Positions 1-12,100 of a stretch of DNA of 64,000 nt are shown piece by piece (within the stretch, counting starts at the first letter, position 1; each line of letters begins with the position of its first letter). The stretch is taken from contig CM042029.1 in the NCBI GenBank assembly GCA_023525975.1, positions 88,394,849-88,458,848 of the forward strand. The letters run 5' to 3'. Below the pieces are notes generated by a model that did no database searches, was not told where the DNA came from, and was given only the letters and a program-made list of their open reading frames with translations. The stretch comes from Smallanthus sonchifolius. Taxonomy: Eukaryota; Streptophyta; Magnoliopsida; Asterales; Asteraceae. The position numbers and the translations under genes are program-made.

Positions 1-887
1 TAGGGTTTTGGTGATAGATAGCAGTAGCACACACTTGTTGAATCTTCATCTTTATCCACTTCCCTCTCTTTCAAGGTACTCTCTCTCTCTCTCTCTCTCT
101 CTCTCATGAGGTGTTCTTGTTGTCTCTTTTTACTTAAGTCAACATCTAAGCTTTGATTTGGAAAATCTGTTAAATTGTTTCTTTATTAATTAATTGCTTA
201 AAATATGTGTTCATCTCTTGACTCTTGTGGGTTTTGTTTCTTCATTCAAGCAAGCATCTTTCTGTTGTGGGTTTTGCTTAGGGTTCTTGTTCTTCCAAAA
301 TCTTGTGTTATTTTGTCACTTTGAACATGGGTTTATTTGGGTTTCTTGTTCTTGCAAATTCTTTGGGGCTTTCTTGAATTTTCTGTTTTTTTAATCTTGT
401 ATAGCCCTCTTTCTTGTTGATTTAGCTTGTATTTTTTTCTCTTTTTTAATCATGAAGGTTTGTACATGTTGGTTATCACCTAGACTTAATAAACAAATTT
501 TGTCAAATTTGATTGATATAGTCATCAATCTCTTGTGGGTATCACCTACTTCTCTTTTTTAAATAGCTTTGTGCCATTTTTCTTTAAAAAAAAAAAAGTT
601 AACTTTCATTAGAAAGACTAAGAAAACAACAAAAAAAGCTAATATTTTTACTTTTAAACTTATATGTCAATTTTGAATTCAATACCTGTAACTATGAAGA
701 AAAATTTACCAGCTTTCTTGAAACATTCATGGATATCTTGTTAGTTCCACCATTTTAACCATTTTTCCACCTTAAATTTGCAGATTGCTTATATGGGTAT
801 CTTGATTCCAAGCTAAACAACCATTCTTTGAACATTTAATACCAGAAACCACCAACTGGAACCTGTTATCCACAACTATTTCAGTGC
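1..887 (+). promoter_or_regulatory. 5' leader of the RLCK gene with a 5'UTR intron
   Basis: The kinase coding region starts at 888, and the sequence before it reads as untranslated leader. A donor (AAG|GTACTC, intron from 76) and an acceptor (TTTGCAG, ending at 783) define a likely 708-bp intron within the 5'UTR, giving leader exons at about 1-75 and 784-887. A CT-dinucleotide run at 79-105 lies just inside the intron. Leader introns with CT runs are common in plant signalling genes and can raise expression; that role is inference here. The promoter itself lies off the left edge. Confidence 0.6.
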
Positions 888-2970
888 ATGTACAAAGCTT
901 TCAAGAACAAGATGAAGTGTTTTCACTACTTCAAAGATAAAAGCAGAAGCAGAGTTCAAAGATCAGCACCAATACTAAAAGATGAAACCAATTTGAGAGT
1001 AACAGAGGATGTTTCAAGCAAAGATCGAGTCACTAAGTCTTCAGGATCAGCTAATTCAAGTAAAGATCGACTCACCAAGTCCTCAGGATCAGCGAATTCA
1101 CCACGTGGCATCGTAGAGTTGTATGAGGAAAAGGCCGAGAAATTGAGGGTTTTTACGTATGGGGAACTTAGACAGGCGACTAATGATTTCACGAGGTTGA
1201 GAAAGATTGGGGAAGGTGGATTTGGATGTGTTTATAAAGGTTCAATTAAACCTGTTGATGGTAATGGTGATCCCATTGCAGTTGCTGTTAAAAAACTAAA
1301 CAGAGATGGTTTTCAGGTATGACTTGTGAGTTTACTATAATTAGTTAATTTTCCCTTGATTATGTTGTTACTGTTAATTCGATTTTGAAGTTAACCGATT
1401 AACCAAATCACAACTGAAAAATCAAAGAACATGACGATTCGGTTTCACTTTAACTATATTTACTTATTTCATCCATTTGAGCATATAGTGATTGGCAAGT
1501 AATTTAGTTGAAATTTTTACCTCTACCTCACAGCAATCATACATAACCATGCATCTGACTGTACAACATAAACATAAATTTTCAGATATAATGTATCAAT
1601 GTGCTTGATGTACAAAATCTATATTGGAGCAACTGCTATTTCTTCTGTACACAAAGTGCTTGAATGTATAAAAAGAGTAAATGTGCTTTGCAAGTTGTAC
1701 CTTGTGCATGATCTTTTCTTCCTTTTTTGTTCAATCTTGATATGAAATGCAGGGTCACAAACAATGGGTAGCTGAAGTACAATTTCTGGGTGTAGTTGAC
1801 CACCCGAATTTGGTCAAACTAATTGGATATTGCGCGATGGACGGCGAACGAGGGATGCAACGGCTGTTGGTTTACGAGTTCATGCCAAATAAAAGCCTAG
1901 AAGATCATCTCTTCAGGAACTCTCATGAAGCTCTTCCATGGCAAAGAAGACTACAAATTATGCTTGGAGCAGCACAAGGGCTTGCTTATCTGCATGAAGA
2001 ATTAGAAGCTCAGGTGTTATCTCATAAACAGTTAATTAAAAAGAAAGTAATCAACAATAAATCTCTAATGCAAATATGTAATACATGTCTTAAAAGTACC
2101 ATTTTTGTGTTTGGAAATGGTTTTAGGTCATATTTCGAGACTTTAAGACATCAAATATTCTACTGGATGAAGATTTCAACCCGAAGCTCTCGGATTTTGG
2201 GCTTGCTAGAGAGGGCCCCACAGAGGGTAACACGCATGTCTCGACCCAGGTGAGTGCATGCGCTTTTATAGTATAACAAAAACACATCCCAACACTATCT
2301 TCTATAACTCATCTTATCATAACCAATTATCTGCCTTCTGATTATTTAATATCACTTGACTAAACCTAGTTGAATTTGCTTCATATTGATATTGCCATTA
2401 TGTTTGGGTCATGTTTCTACTTTCTAGGTTATGGGTACACACGGTTATGCAGCTCCAGACTACATCGAGACAGGTCATCTTACAGCAAAGAGTGATGTGT
2501 GGAGCTTTGGTATTGTTTTATATGAAATCTTAACGGGTCGAAAGTCATTAGAAAGAAACCGACCTAAAGAAGATCAAAAACTACTAGATTGGGTAAGACG
2601 GTATCCAATTGACAGTAAAAAATTCAGGATTATTATAGACCCGAGACTAGAAGCTCGATACTCACTAACTGCTGCAAGAAAGATTGCCAAGCTGGCAGAT
2701 AGTTGTTTGCTAAAGAGTGCAAAAGACCGACCTAAAATGAGTCAAGTTGTGGAGTCACTGAAGCAAATTATAGAAGCATCTACAGAAGGAAGCCCATCAA
2801 GTAAGAGTTTTGAGAGAGTTGAAGATGAGCCAGAAGAGTTGACCGAAAAGTCAAAGGAAGTATCAGAGTCGTCAAAGAGGAGGTTGGCCCAGTTGGCTAA
2901 GTTAAGTGAACATGTTGGGGGAGTTAGTAAGAAAGGGTTCATGATAATGCATAGGGCTAAAGTGTCTTAA
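888..2970 (+). CDS. Receptor-like cytoplasmic kinase, RLCK subfamily VII (PBS1-like/PCRK1-like)
   Basis: Coding exons 888-1316, 1753-2013, 2127-2249 and 2428-2970 join in frame through canonical GT-AG introns to 451 aa. The kinase domain has the glycine loop GEGGFG (residues 108-113), catalytic Lys135 in VAVKK, an FRDFK loop with Asp235 and Asn240, DFG at 253-255 and a GTHGYAAPDY activation-loop end. The Lys-Pro-Val-Asp insert after the glycine loop and the block with ERGMQRLLVYEFMPN are typical of the PBL19/PCRK1 group, which relays pattern-receptor signals at the plasma membrane. A start at 912 (MKCF) is an alternative and matches how this group usually begins. There is no Gly2 for myristoylation, so membrane contact through the early Cys is inference. 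The APE Glu is Asp282, a conservative change. The C-terminal 60 residues are charged and Ser-rich. Exact orthology is not assigned. Confidence 0.93.
1021..1104 (+). repeat. 42-bp in-frame tandem repeat in the kinase N-terminal tail
   Basis: Two copies with a 42-bp period encode KDRVTKSSGSANSS and KDRLTKSSGSANSP, a Ser-rich basic tail ahead of the kinase domain. The copies differ by a few bases, so the duplication is not brand new. It adds one possible extra phosphorylation block. Confidence 0.85.
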
Positions 2971-3344
2971 AACACATGATCCATTTTGAATAATATCGGT
3001 AATAATGTGAAGAAAATCGATTATAGTCGGACGGAAAATGGATCAAGTATTGCCCCAATTTTGTATAATTGAATATCTATTTACAGTCTAAGTAGCGTCG
3101 GAAGGAGGAAATACATGAGATGTAGATTTTATGATTCCAGTACATGTTTAGATGGCATGAATGGACAATGTGTATTAGCTAGTATTTGGAGTGAATAATA
3201 TTATAAAAGTTAGATTGTTCGTTGATCTGTAAAATCACTCCCTAAATAATATCGGTTTGGAATTTTGTGAATCAGGAAAATGTTGCAAATTTCACACACA
3301 AATGAGAACTTTTTTTATTTGGGGGGGGGGGGGGGGGTTGGCTT

Positions 3345-4545
3345 GGTTTAAGGATCTTTTCAGTGATAAATCAAATAATTTTGACAGCAACATAGCTGCT
3401 AATGATACATTCATACATATAAAAATATTGCATAAAATTCGTACTTTCATCTCTATTTCACAAGATCTAACAATCTATCCCACATTTTTCCATATCGATA
3501 TGATTCTTAAAAATTCTGAGAGCAAGAAAGAAGCATACCTCAACCTTGCTATAAGGATTGCAGAAAGTGATGGATGTGATAGTAAATTTCCTGTATAGAA
3601 TAATTGAAAGCCTATCATCCATCATGAGTAGCAATACTCAAATAATTTGGGCATCAAATTGGAAAGAGTATAAATCACCATCACAGAACCCAGCTGATTC
3701 AGACATGATGGTTTCCATCTTCCTTCTCTTGATATTGGTCATATGATCCATATGCATGAATTTAGTTTTGACCTCAAAATCTGGTTCATATCCTTGATCA
3801 ACCTGCAAAACTTAAGTAAATATCACAAAATGCAAACTAGATGACACTATAGAAGCAGAATCTAGAATGAATCCAAGAACAAGCATCTTTCTTCTAAGTT
3901 CTAAATGTCCAAAGATGTTTCAAGATATAATATTATATATAATTTACTTGTACTAATACACCTATTTTTTCGGTATATTGTATGGATATTGAACTAGTAG
4001 CCATACTGTACTTTATCAATGCCCATGGAAAGGGTAAAAAAATTACATCGAAAGATGGATGACAGAGCTTAAATACTAATTCAATGGAGATCATACCATG
4101 TAATGTAGGCATATGGACAGGATAATATCACCAAATATAAAATAAATTACCAAATCCATTCTGGTTTAAGGATCTATTGTGTGATGAATCAAATAATTTT
4201 GCCTATAAAAGCAACATAGCTGCCAATGACACTATAGAAGCAGAATCTAGAATGTGTCCAAAAACAAGCATCTTGCTTCTAAATATCCAAAGATGTTTCA
4301 AAATATGTCTATTATATTATATTATATCTAAAATGATGCCCTTTACTTGTACTACTACATTTATTTTTTCAGTACATGTGTATAGATATTGCACTAGTAG
4401 CCATAACATACTTTATCAATGACAAAAAAAATTACGTCGAAACAGGAATAACAGAGTTTGAATACCAATTCAATACAGATCATACCAGGTAATGTGGGCA
4501 TATGAACAGGATAATATCACCAAATACAAAATAAATTACCAAATC
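3345..4545. repeat. Diverged tandem duplication, one copy carrying 432 extra bases
   Basis: Copy B (4163-4545) matches copy A in two blocks, 3345-3408 and 3841-4156, in the same orientation. The second blocks are 385 bp apart. Copy A has about 432 bp (3409-3840) between its blocks that copy B lacks, so there was an insertion in A or a deletion in B. The copies differ by many substitutions and small indels, so the event is old. Confidence 0.75.
3638..3802 (-). other. Orphan open exon, 54 codons to a TGA, of unknown identity
   Basis: On the minus strand an acceptor (TTTTGCAG) is followed by 165 open bases ending in TGA. They encode 54 residues beginning VDQGYEPDFEVK and ending DGDLYSFQFDAQII. 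The composition looks protein-like, but I do not recognise the family. Upstream on the same strand, 4600-4680 holds another open stretch that ends in a GTGAGT donor. Together these could be a spliced 3'UTR of the PPR gene or the remains of a small gene. The exon lies wholly in the segment missing from the duplicate copy. Confidence 0.3.
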
Positions 4546-4721
4546 TTTAACAATTTTAAGTGGGATGACAATACCAATATGAAGTTTCATGAAACTCACA
4601 TAAACAGCGCCTTTTGTGCCTTCGGACAGAATCTGAAACTTCCATAAAGACATTGGGCAGCTGATCACATCATCAAACCCTAGTTTTAATGGACAATTGA
4701 AGCTTTCTCTTTACTGTCAAT

Positions 4722-7421
4722 TCACCTGTTGACTTCTAACATTGATTGTTGATGAACACGAGCAGTCGCCTCTAAAGACCTACTAGATCCATTGTTGATC
4801 ATTCTTATAGCAGAAATATCAGTTTCACCACAAACCCTATTTCTGTATAAATAGTCATAAGTAAGGTACATAAGGAAGTCTAAAAAAAGGCTATTTCCTG
4901 ATGTCCCTCTTAAATATACAACATCTTCTTTTATGTCACGATCAGCCCTTTCTAAAATTTTATAAGTTATTTCATCAAATTCAACACGTATCTGTTTCAA
5001 ATGCTCGCCCCACATCAATGTCCTTTCTGGCAATCCTTGTTTACGCAGATGAGACAATAACAAATTGGTTGTCACAATATTAGGAACAAATGCCATTTTA
5101 AGCAACTTTGCAGTCACAATCATAGCACGATCTAGTATATCATTGCAAATGGCATTCAACATTGTGTTATAAGTTATTGTATTTGGAATAATTCCAGATG
5201 AAAGAAGCTCATTAAACACCAATACAGCTCGATTCATCCTTCGACTGCCAGAAAATCCATGAATCCGAATGTTATAGGTAGTAATGTCCGGGTCCCACCC
5301 ACTACTATACATTTTATAAACAAGATTATCAGCATTGACCATGTCAAATCCCTTGCAGTATCCACTTATTAAAGTGTTGTAAGTAACAATGTCTGGTACC
5401 AACCCAATATTATGCATGTCCATAAAAGTGTTAATAGCAGACTTCATCCTACCTTGTTTACAGTACCCATTAATGATTATATTATTAGTGAACAAATCAG
5501 GAAGAAGCCCCCTTTGCCTCATCTCCTTCTCCAACTTCAAAGCCTCGTTTAATTTCCCACCATTGCAAAATCCAGAAATTAAAGAATTGTAAGTGAAATT
5601 ATTTGGCACGAGACCTTTATTTTTCATTTCTAAAAACACATTATAAGCTTCCTCTACAAGACCAGCTTTAGATAATCCGTCAATAAATGCAGAAAACGCA
5701 ACAGCATCTGGGGCTGTACTAATATTTTTCGTAAAAAGCCATAATCTTTGAGCACCCATTACATCCCCAATCTTGAAATACCCATCTATAAGCACAGTGA
5801 AAGCCACTCTATTAACTGAAAACTCTTTCTCTCTCATATACCACATTAACTCCTCTGCTTCTTGCAACTTGCCATTTCTTGACAAACACATAAGCAAAGA
5901 ATTACATGTGGAAAATGAAGGGGTGACGTCGTATTTAATCATCATATGATAAGCATCAAATGCTTTCTTTTCTAATCCTTTTTTACTGTAAGCAGAAATT
6001 ATAGAATTGAATGCAATTACTGTAAGGGGTAAACCGTTTTTCAGCATGTCTTCTAGAAGTTCAGTGGCTTCATCAGGTCGGCCCGCCCAGCACAATCTTG
6101 CTACTGATACATCAGGTAAAGAATAATCCGGAAGCAAATCAGGCATGGATAAATCTCTTAACAAATGGTCAACATTCTCATCTCTCCCATACTTATAAAA
6201 CCCTGCAACCAAAATGTTAAACGTCACACCATCAGCTTTAACATTATTGTTTCTCATTTCCTCAAAAAGCATTGACGCCTGACTAATTTCTCTAGCTTTA
6301 ACAAAACCATCCATTAAAGCATTGTAAACAGTTGTATTTGGAGACACACCCATATCTTGCATTTGATCAAAAACACTTCTTGCTTCTACAACGTTTCCCT
6401 CTTTGCATAAGGCGTTAATAATCGTGCTAAATGTAGCAGTACTTGGACTACAACCACTTTCAACCATCAACTGAACCCAACTGAAAGCATCCAAAGTTTG
6501 GCCACGAATACAGTACGCATTAATCAAAATATTATACGTATAAACATCCGGTTCACAAAGTAACTTACTCATCAGATGTAATAAACTCACTCCAGTTTGA
6601 ATTTCTCCTTTTTTACAGAACCCATGAATCAACACATTGAAAGTGATATTCGAAGGTCGGGGTCCTCGTTTAACCATATCTCTGAATAACTTCCAAACAC
6701 TTCCATAATCACCTATTCTAAGCAACAATCTAAAGAGAACCGAAACTCCCGACAAACACGGCTGCAGTCCTATCTTTCTCATCCTTTCCAAAACCTCCAA
6801 CGCCTGCGAACTCATTTCAACCTTCATGAAAGCGCGCATAAGTGAATCAAGAACCGAAAAATCCGATTCATACCCAAAATGCCCTCTCCACATGAACTCC
6901 ATAACCTCCTGACCTCTACACAATCCATTTCTCCATATCATCCATGACAACACATCTTGTGCTATAACTCTAAACCCCTGCATAGCTAAAACATGACATG
7001 CTACACAACAAGCCCTAACTATCCTATCTGATTCATCCCTAAACACCAATTTGAAAAACGCAAATGCGCATTGTCTATCTCCTAACAGTTTCATGATCTT
7101 CACTAACAAAAATGGGCAAAAATCACGAGAAAACTTGTTCAACACGTAACCTTGCTGGTTTTTAATTATTTTCGCTAACCCTAGCGCAATTATACGTCTC
7201 TCGTACGGATTTATAACAGCATCTTCACTATGTGAATCCTTGAAAGGTGAGAAATCATCAAGGAGATCAGATTTTGTAGTGGAAGATGACGAGCTATTGA
7301 AGAAGTGTGAGCATTGAATAATTGGGGGTTTTGGGAGTGGAGTGAAGCTAGTGTTAGAAATTAGAGAGTTACACACCTTAATGAAAGTGTTTCGCGAGCG
7401 GTGGCTCGCGACGGCAGACAT
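4722..7421 (-). CDS. P-class pentatricopeptide repeat (PPR) protein, probably organellar
   Basis: A single intact exon of 899 codons starts at an ATG at 7419-7421. The first 50 or so residues are Ser/Arg-rich with few acids (MSAVASHRSRNTFIKV...), as in mitochondrial or plastid targeting peptides. From about residue 187 to 830 there are some 18 consecutive 35-residue PPR motifs, with hallmarks such as TYNxLIxGFCKxG and GLxPD, and no E, DYW or SMR domain. P-class PPR proteins bind organellar RNA and act in its processing, stability, splicing or translation. The RNA target cannot be read off by eye. About 80 non-repeat residues follow the last motif. The absence of introns is normal for the family. 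Close paralogues are many, so no gene name is given. Confidence 0.95.
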   Translation of the reverse strand: MSAVASHRSRNTFIKVCNSLISNTSFTPLPKPPIIQCSHFFNSSSSSTTKSDLLDDFSPFKDSHSEDAVINPYERRIIALGLAKIIKNQQGYVLNKFSRDFCPFLLVKIMKLLGDRQCAFAFFKLVFRDESDRIVRACCVACHVLAMQGFRVIAQDVLSWMIWRNGLCRGQEVMEFMWRGHFGYESDFSVLDSLMRAFMKVEMSSQALEVLERMRKIGLQPCLSGVSVLFRLLLRIGDYGSVWKLFRDMVKRGPRPSNITFNVLIHGFCKKGEIQTGVSLLHLMSKLLCEPDVYTYNILINAYCIRGQTLDAFSWVQLMVESGCSPSTATFSTIINALCKEGNVVEARSVFDQMQDMGVSPNTTVYNALMDGFVKAREISQASMLFEEMRNNNVKADGVTFNILVAGFYKYGRDENVDHLLRDLSMPDLLPDYSLPDVSVARLCWAGRPDEATELLEDMLKNGLPLTVIAFNSIISAYSKKGLEKKAFDAYHMMIKYDVTPSFSTCNSLLMCLSRNGKLQEAEELMWYMREKEFSVNRVAFTVLIDGYFKIGDVMGAQRLWLFTKNISTAPDAVAFSAFIDGLSKAGLVEEAYNVFLEMKNKGLVPNNFTYNSLISGFCNGGKLNEALKLEKEMRQRGLLPDLFTNNIIINGYCKQGRMKSAINTFMDMHNIGLVPDIVTYNTLISGYCKGFDMVNADNLVYKMYSSGWDPDITTYNIRIHGFSGSRRMNRAVLVFNELLSSGIIPNTITYNTMLNAICNDILDRAMIVTAKLLKMAFVPNIVTTNLLLSHLRKQGLPERTLMWGEHLKQIRVEFDEITYKILERADRDIKEDVVYLRGTSGNSLFLDFLMYLTYDYLYRNRVCGETDISAIRMINNGSSRSLEATARVHQQSMLEVNR

Positions 7422-8399
7422 CTGACGATCGGCCGGAAGGTTATTTTCCAGTGAGCTGCGGCGTCACCGGCGGCCGGTGGCTTATTACTGGAAGTAGAAG
7501 TAGAGCTACTGCGCTCTTGTGGCGGAACGATAGAGAACTCAAAACAAAGGGACTGAATTTTTAAAGTTTAACCCTACATTTGAATGTTTAAGCAGATAGA
7601 ACCTTACACTTTCCTAGTTTAACAATTACTAATTTACTATAACTTTGGGTGGTTTTTACTCGGGCGCTTAAGGATAACATAGGTACCAAAAATACCGATA
7701 CCAAAGTTGAGAAGAAGTGGATACCAAATATTGTAGTGAATCCATTGGTTCCGTTTCCACGGTTTTCTTTTTTTGGCTAAAAAATGATAAGGTTGGAATG
7801 TCGATTATTCTTGGTCGAGACTGTATGCTTTGGAATGGTCACTATTGTATGCTATGAATAGCCAAATGTATGCTTTGTGATGGATCGCCGATTCGGGATG
7901 AAGACTAGGTAGAAATTGGATTTTTGATTGCCGATTTTGGGATGAAATTGTTACATGATTTCTTGAATGTTGGTTTGGGAATTCATAGGCCAAGATCTTG
8001 TAGACTAACGGTATGGAAATTCCCAAAAAGTTCGCCTCACATTCCTAATCGATACAAAAGAATTAAAGCGGTAATGTACCCAAAAAATACCGGTATCGAT
8101 ACTCACTTTTACCGAAACGACAAAATGTAATACCGGTACCAGGACCATTTGACTCGGTCGGTACGGTACCTGTAATAGGGGGAAATCTCATCCCCACATG
8201 CAATCATATCAGGTTTGCGGGTTGCTAGATGGAATTGACAAATCCAAACAAGACTCGTATATTTTATTTGTGTTAAAGATATCTGCATGAGTTAAATGGG
8301 TTGATGGTTTATAAATATATATTATAATCAAGTTGTAAACGAGTTGACAGACACAAATAGAAAGATAAATATATATGTATCGACTTAATCTAGGGTTTT

Positions 8400-8618
8400 C
8401 ATTATTATTTTTACCATTATGTTTTGACTAGTAAGTTTATGAAGAAATCATAAATGCCCATTTGAGATCAGACATTATTATCTTTACCATTATGTTTTGA
8501 CTAGTAAGTTTATGAAGAAATCATAATTACCCATTTGAGATCAGTCATTATTATCTTTACCATTATGTTTTGACTAGTAAGTTTATGAAGAAATCATAAA
8601 TACCCATTTGAGATCAGT
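8400..8618. repeat. Three tandem copies of a 73-bp unit
   Basis: Units 8400-8472, 8473-8545 and 8546-8618 each start CATTATTA and contain the GTTTTGACTAGTAAG block. Copies 2 and 3 are almost identical, and copy 1 has a few changes. No coding potential is seen. Confidence 0.9.
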
Positions 8619-8747
8619 ATATAGTTCTTTGTTTGTGAATGTATTGTGTTACCGGTCATCAAAATAAATCGAAAATACAAGTGCAACCATATGGAATACA
8701 AACTAACACTTTACACAACCTAAATGACATGATACAAAGAGTCAGGG

Positions 8748-9123
8748 TCTTGCATCAGTGTAATACAAAGACACGTGTAATTTGTAATGTTTCATCACAC
8801 GTATTTAAAGGTCTTGTGTGCCTTCGTATGGGTTCGACCTATCATGTATCTACCGGCTTGACCGGTGTTGACTCGTGTCCAAAACCATAACATCAGTCTT
8901 AATAATCCAACAGATCTTTTACTATCCTGTGACATTCTTGCATCAGTGTAATACAAAGACACGTGTAATTTGTAATGTTTCATCACACGTATTTAAAGGT
9001 CTTGTGTGCCTTCGTATGGGTTCGACCTATCATGTATCTACCGGCTTGACCGGTGTTGACTCGTGTCCAAAACCATAACATCAGTCTTAATAATCCAACA
9101 GATCTTTTACTATCCTGTGACAT
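8748..9123. repeat. Perfect 188-bp tandem duplication
   Basis: Bases 8748-8935 and 8936-9123 read the same throughout by eye, so the event is recent (or an assembly artefact). Each unit holds ACACGTGT and a CCGGCTTGACCGG block. It lies just beyond the 3' end of the VPS3-like locus and upstream of the PPR gene. Confidence 0.9.
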
Positions 9124-12100
9124 GGTGTTAAGACTTCAGCGTCTACAAAAAACAAACACCCCCCAAAAATGGTGGATATTTGAAATCACTAGGTAACAAG
9201 CCAGCCTGGTTTGAAAACAGGGTCGTTATTGAAGTCACGACCTGTTACGGATGTGTGGACTCTCCCTGACGTCGGAAACACTGCAACATAATAAATAAAT
9301 TAAAAAAAAAAGGTTAAAAGAGCAGACTTGTTGATAGACAAAAATATGCATCTACAAGATTATATAAATAAAATTAAATTTTGTATCGCGTGGTATTAAG
9401 ATAAAAAAAAATATACAAAATGTGCTATAATTTTTTAAACAAGAACATATTTTTAATAGAAAGAAACCAAAAATAAGTATCTTGAATATTTGGTCAAAAA
9501 TCAAAATATATTTTAGAATCAAGTACTAATAATTTTGTTTAAGAAAAGTATGTCAAAATATGATGGAAATAGAGATTCTTTAAAAGATTGATGGTAAACT
9601 TTTTATGTTATCATTGTTTAGTGCCAAAATAAAGGATCTTTAAAAGGTTAATGAAAAATTTACTATTTTGATATATTTTAGATAGCAATGAAGTCAAAGT
9701 TTGACTACATCACTAAACGTTATCAATGAACACCACACAAAATAACAAAAAAATACCAAAAATTATATGTTTAGCAAAAGTAAAACGTACCTTGTAACAA
9801 ACTATGGTATCATCAGGATACATTGCAAATAACTTTGTTCCAAGTCTCGCGTGACAAGAATCACATAGGCTCTCATCATTAATTTGTACAAGTCGAGACC
9901 TTTCCTCCAATCGAGCTAATTTTGCATCAAGTTTAACAGCCCGAGATAAATTATGGACCACCTAAAAAGTTGACAACTTTAAAAATTTTCTGAAAATTCC
10001 CAAAAAAATACTCTAAAATAAGAATAAGTGTTTCTGAGCAAAATGTACTAAATATCATCCTTTTTTGGTAAATAACTTGCAAATAGTTTTGATTCTGGAC
10101 ATAAATAGCTTGAAAGCTTTTTAAAAAAATGTGAGGAAATCATATGAAGAACCTACTTGTCCTTGATAATGATGATGAAGACGAGCTCTTAGCATTCTTA
10201 ATATTGTATCCGAAGCAAGTTGTAAAGGCATGTTCGGGGATAATCTCTGCAATGTTTTGTGTTTGCATTTAAAATTTAAACAATGTGTGGTGTAACAAAT
10301 TCAATAGAAATTGTTTTTTGTTGGGATCGAAAAAATATAGGAAATGTGAGATTTGAAACCTCAAGAACTTGGAGAGGATCAAGTGATTCTCCATGATTAT
10401 GAAAAAGCCAAACAGCAGCCTTAAACATGGGCTTCTTTCCATCTGCGGGGTTTAGATAAATATCAAGCAACCTGAAATAATAAATCCATAAAAATATAAG
10501 TTTTCCTACATATTTTCTGAGATACTTGTGAGATTGTGTGTGAGAGAGAAGAGAGAGAGGGAGAACCAACTGCATATAGGCATCTGGTCTACCAATCTCA
10601 GCACAATAGTGTTCTGCAGCATCATTATCCTCCAGTTTCCTGAACATTTTACATTACAGAAATTCGTGAACTTTAAAAAAATGTTGGAAAGATATTGTAT
10701 TTAACATGTATCAAGATATTGTTGCCATTAAGAAAAAATGTTATTTTTCATAAAGGCAAATATCATAAAGAGGTTAAATTTCTTAGCTCAAAGGAGTTCA
10801 TATATTTTTAACTGCTTATTTTGAAATAAAAAACTTACACGGCCAAGATTTGGAGCACCAATGTTTCTTGTCCAAGTTTTCTATAAAGAATAGCCTGCAA
10901 AAAAGACCAGTAAAGAACATTGTCAATAGAAGTCCACAATACTCCTTTCAACCCAAGAAAACTGCAACATTTCCTGTTTTGAATAACTTTGTAATCTAAA
11001 ATTGCATATTAGCCGAGAACAATTGATTTTGGTACGATGACTCCATGTTGTGTCACTCTTTAAGGGTATTGAAGACATTTGGTTAAAAACATATTGACAC
11101 TTTTGATGGTCATTTGAAACGTTTGGTAATAGCCAAACATTTTTCTTAAACTATGGGTGCAGTCAAATATTACAGTTTTCATGGACCCCGACTATGGTGG
11201 CAATTTCGCCCTTTTACTTATGAATGGGTCGATTTCACCGGTCAAATAAGTAAAATGAGGGGGAAAAAAACTTAAAGGGGAACAGTAAAAAGTCGCCTAG
11301 AATGTATTTTTAATGTAAACATAGGAGTAGTAAAGATATAATATTGTTTTCTTAATCATATTGGATACGCTAACTGTTTTTAATATTTTGGACAACATAT
11401 GTTCCGAGTCAACACGACCCGTTTTGACCTCAAACCAGTGTGATTGTACAGACCTTTTCCAACCACAATTCTGATTCTTCTATCAAATCAAGAACCTCTT
11501 CAGTGTCATACAAGTCTGAAGACTGTAAGAAGACTTGTAATCTCTCTCTCACAGGACTTTGAAATATTGAATGTTTACCAGGCTCTGAACCATTAATCTG
11601 CTCTGACTGACTTTCTGTTCCATAAGTTTCAAGTGCTGATTTGGTGAGTAACAGAGCATATGATGTATGGAACTGAGGTTCATCAGAGTCTTGATCTTCA
11701 ATCAGCCACTGAAGATATCTGCAAAGATGGAAAAACTATGAAAATGATCATATGCATTATTAAATCTAAATCAGACGAACAGATCTCTGAATTGCAAACA
11801 TGAAGTAAGAATTTAGGGACGTACCTCTGAAGAATTTCGGTTTTCTTTGGATCAATCGCAGCAATTACTTCATCTGCAAAAAAAATGTATATATGTTAGA
11901 ACTTTATAACAAAAAAACAAAGATTCAAATAAGTCTATTTTATGTCAATGAATTTGCATTATTTGTCTAAAGACATTCATTATTGCAAACATTAAATATC
12001 TACATTCTACCCTTACCTGGTGGAAGTTGATGACTCCTTTTTTCAGATGTTAATACTCGAACAGCAAGCATGTTGTTAATATCTGCAATCTATGAAAATG

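Larger units (their letters stand above)
2971..4721. other. Intergenic: kinase 3' flank, G17 tract and duplicated segment
   Basis: The kinase 3'UTR probably ends before about 3200. A run of 17 G lies at 3321-3337. The rest is built from a duplicated segment (see 3345-4545), a coding-like exon at 3638-3802, and a stretch at 4560-4721 that may be 3'UTR of the PPR gene transcribed leftwards. No complete gene is visible. Confidence 0.6.
7422..9188. other. Intergenic between the PPR gene and the VPS3-like locus
   Basis: The PPR promoter and 5'UTR should lie at about 7422-7700. From 7690 to 8175 the DNA is rich in GGTACC/GATACC motifs in both orientations, with loosely inverted ends near 7690 and 8170, perhaps an old MITE without a clear target duplication. 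Two tandem repeats (8400-8618 and 8748-9123) follow. No protein-coding gene was recognised. Confidence 0.5.

Noticed and set aside
3321..3337. G17 tract as a quadruplex regulator
   Set aside because: A lone homopolymer, possibly length-variable or a sequencing artefact; nothing nearby supports a function.
8639..9078. Two ORFs (83 and 67 codons) with identical ends
   Set aside because: The identity is caused by the 188-bp tandem duplication; no coding signature.
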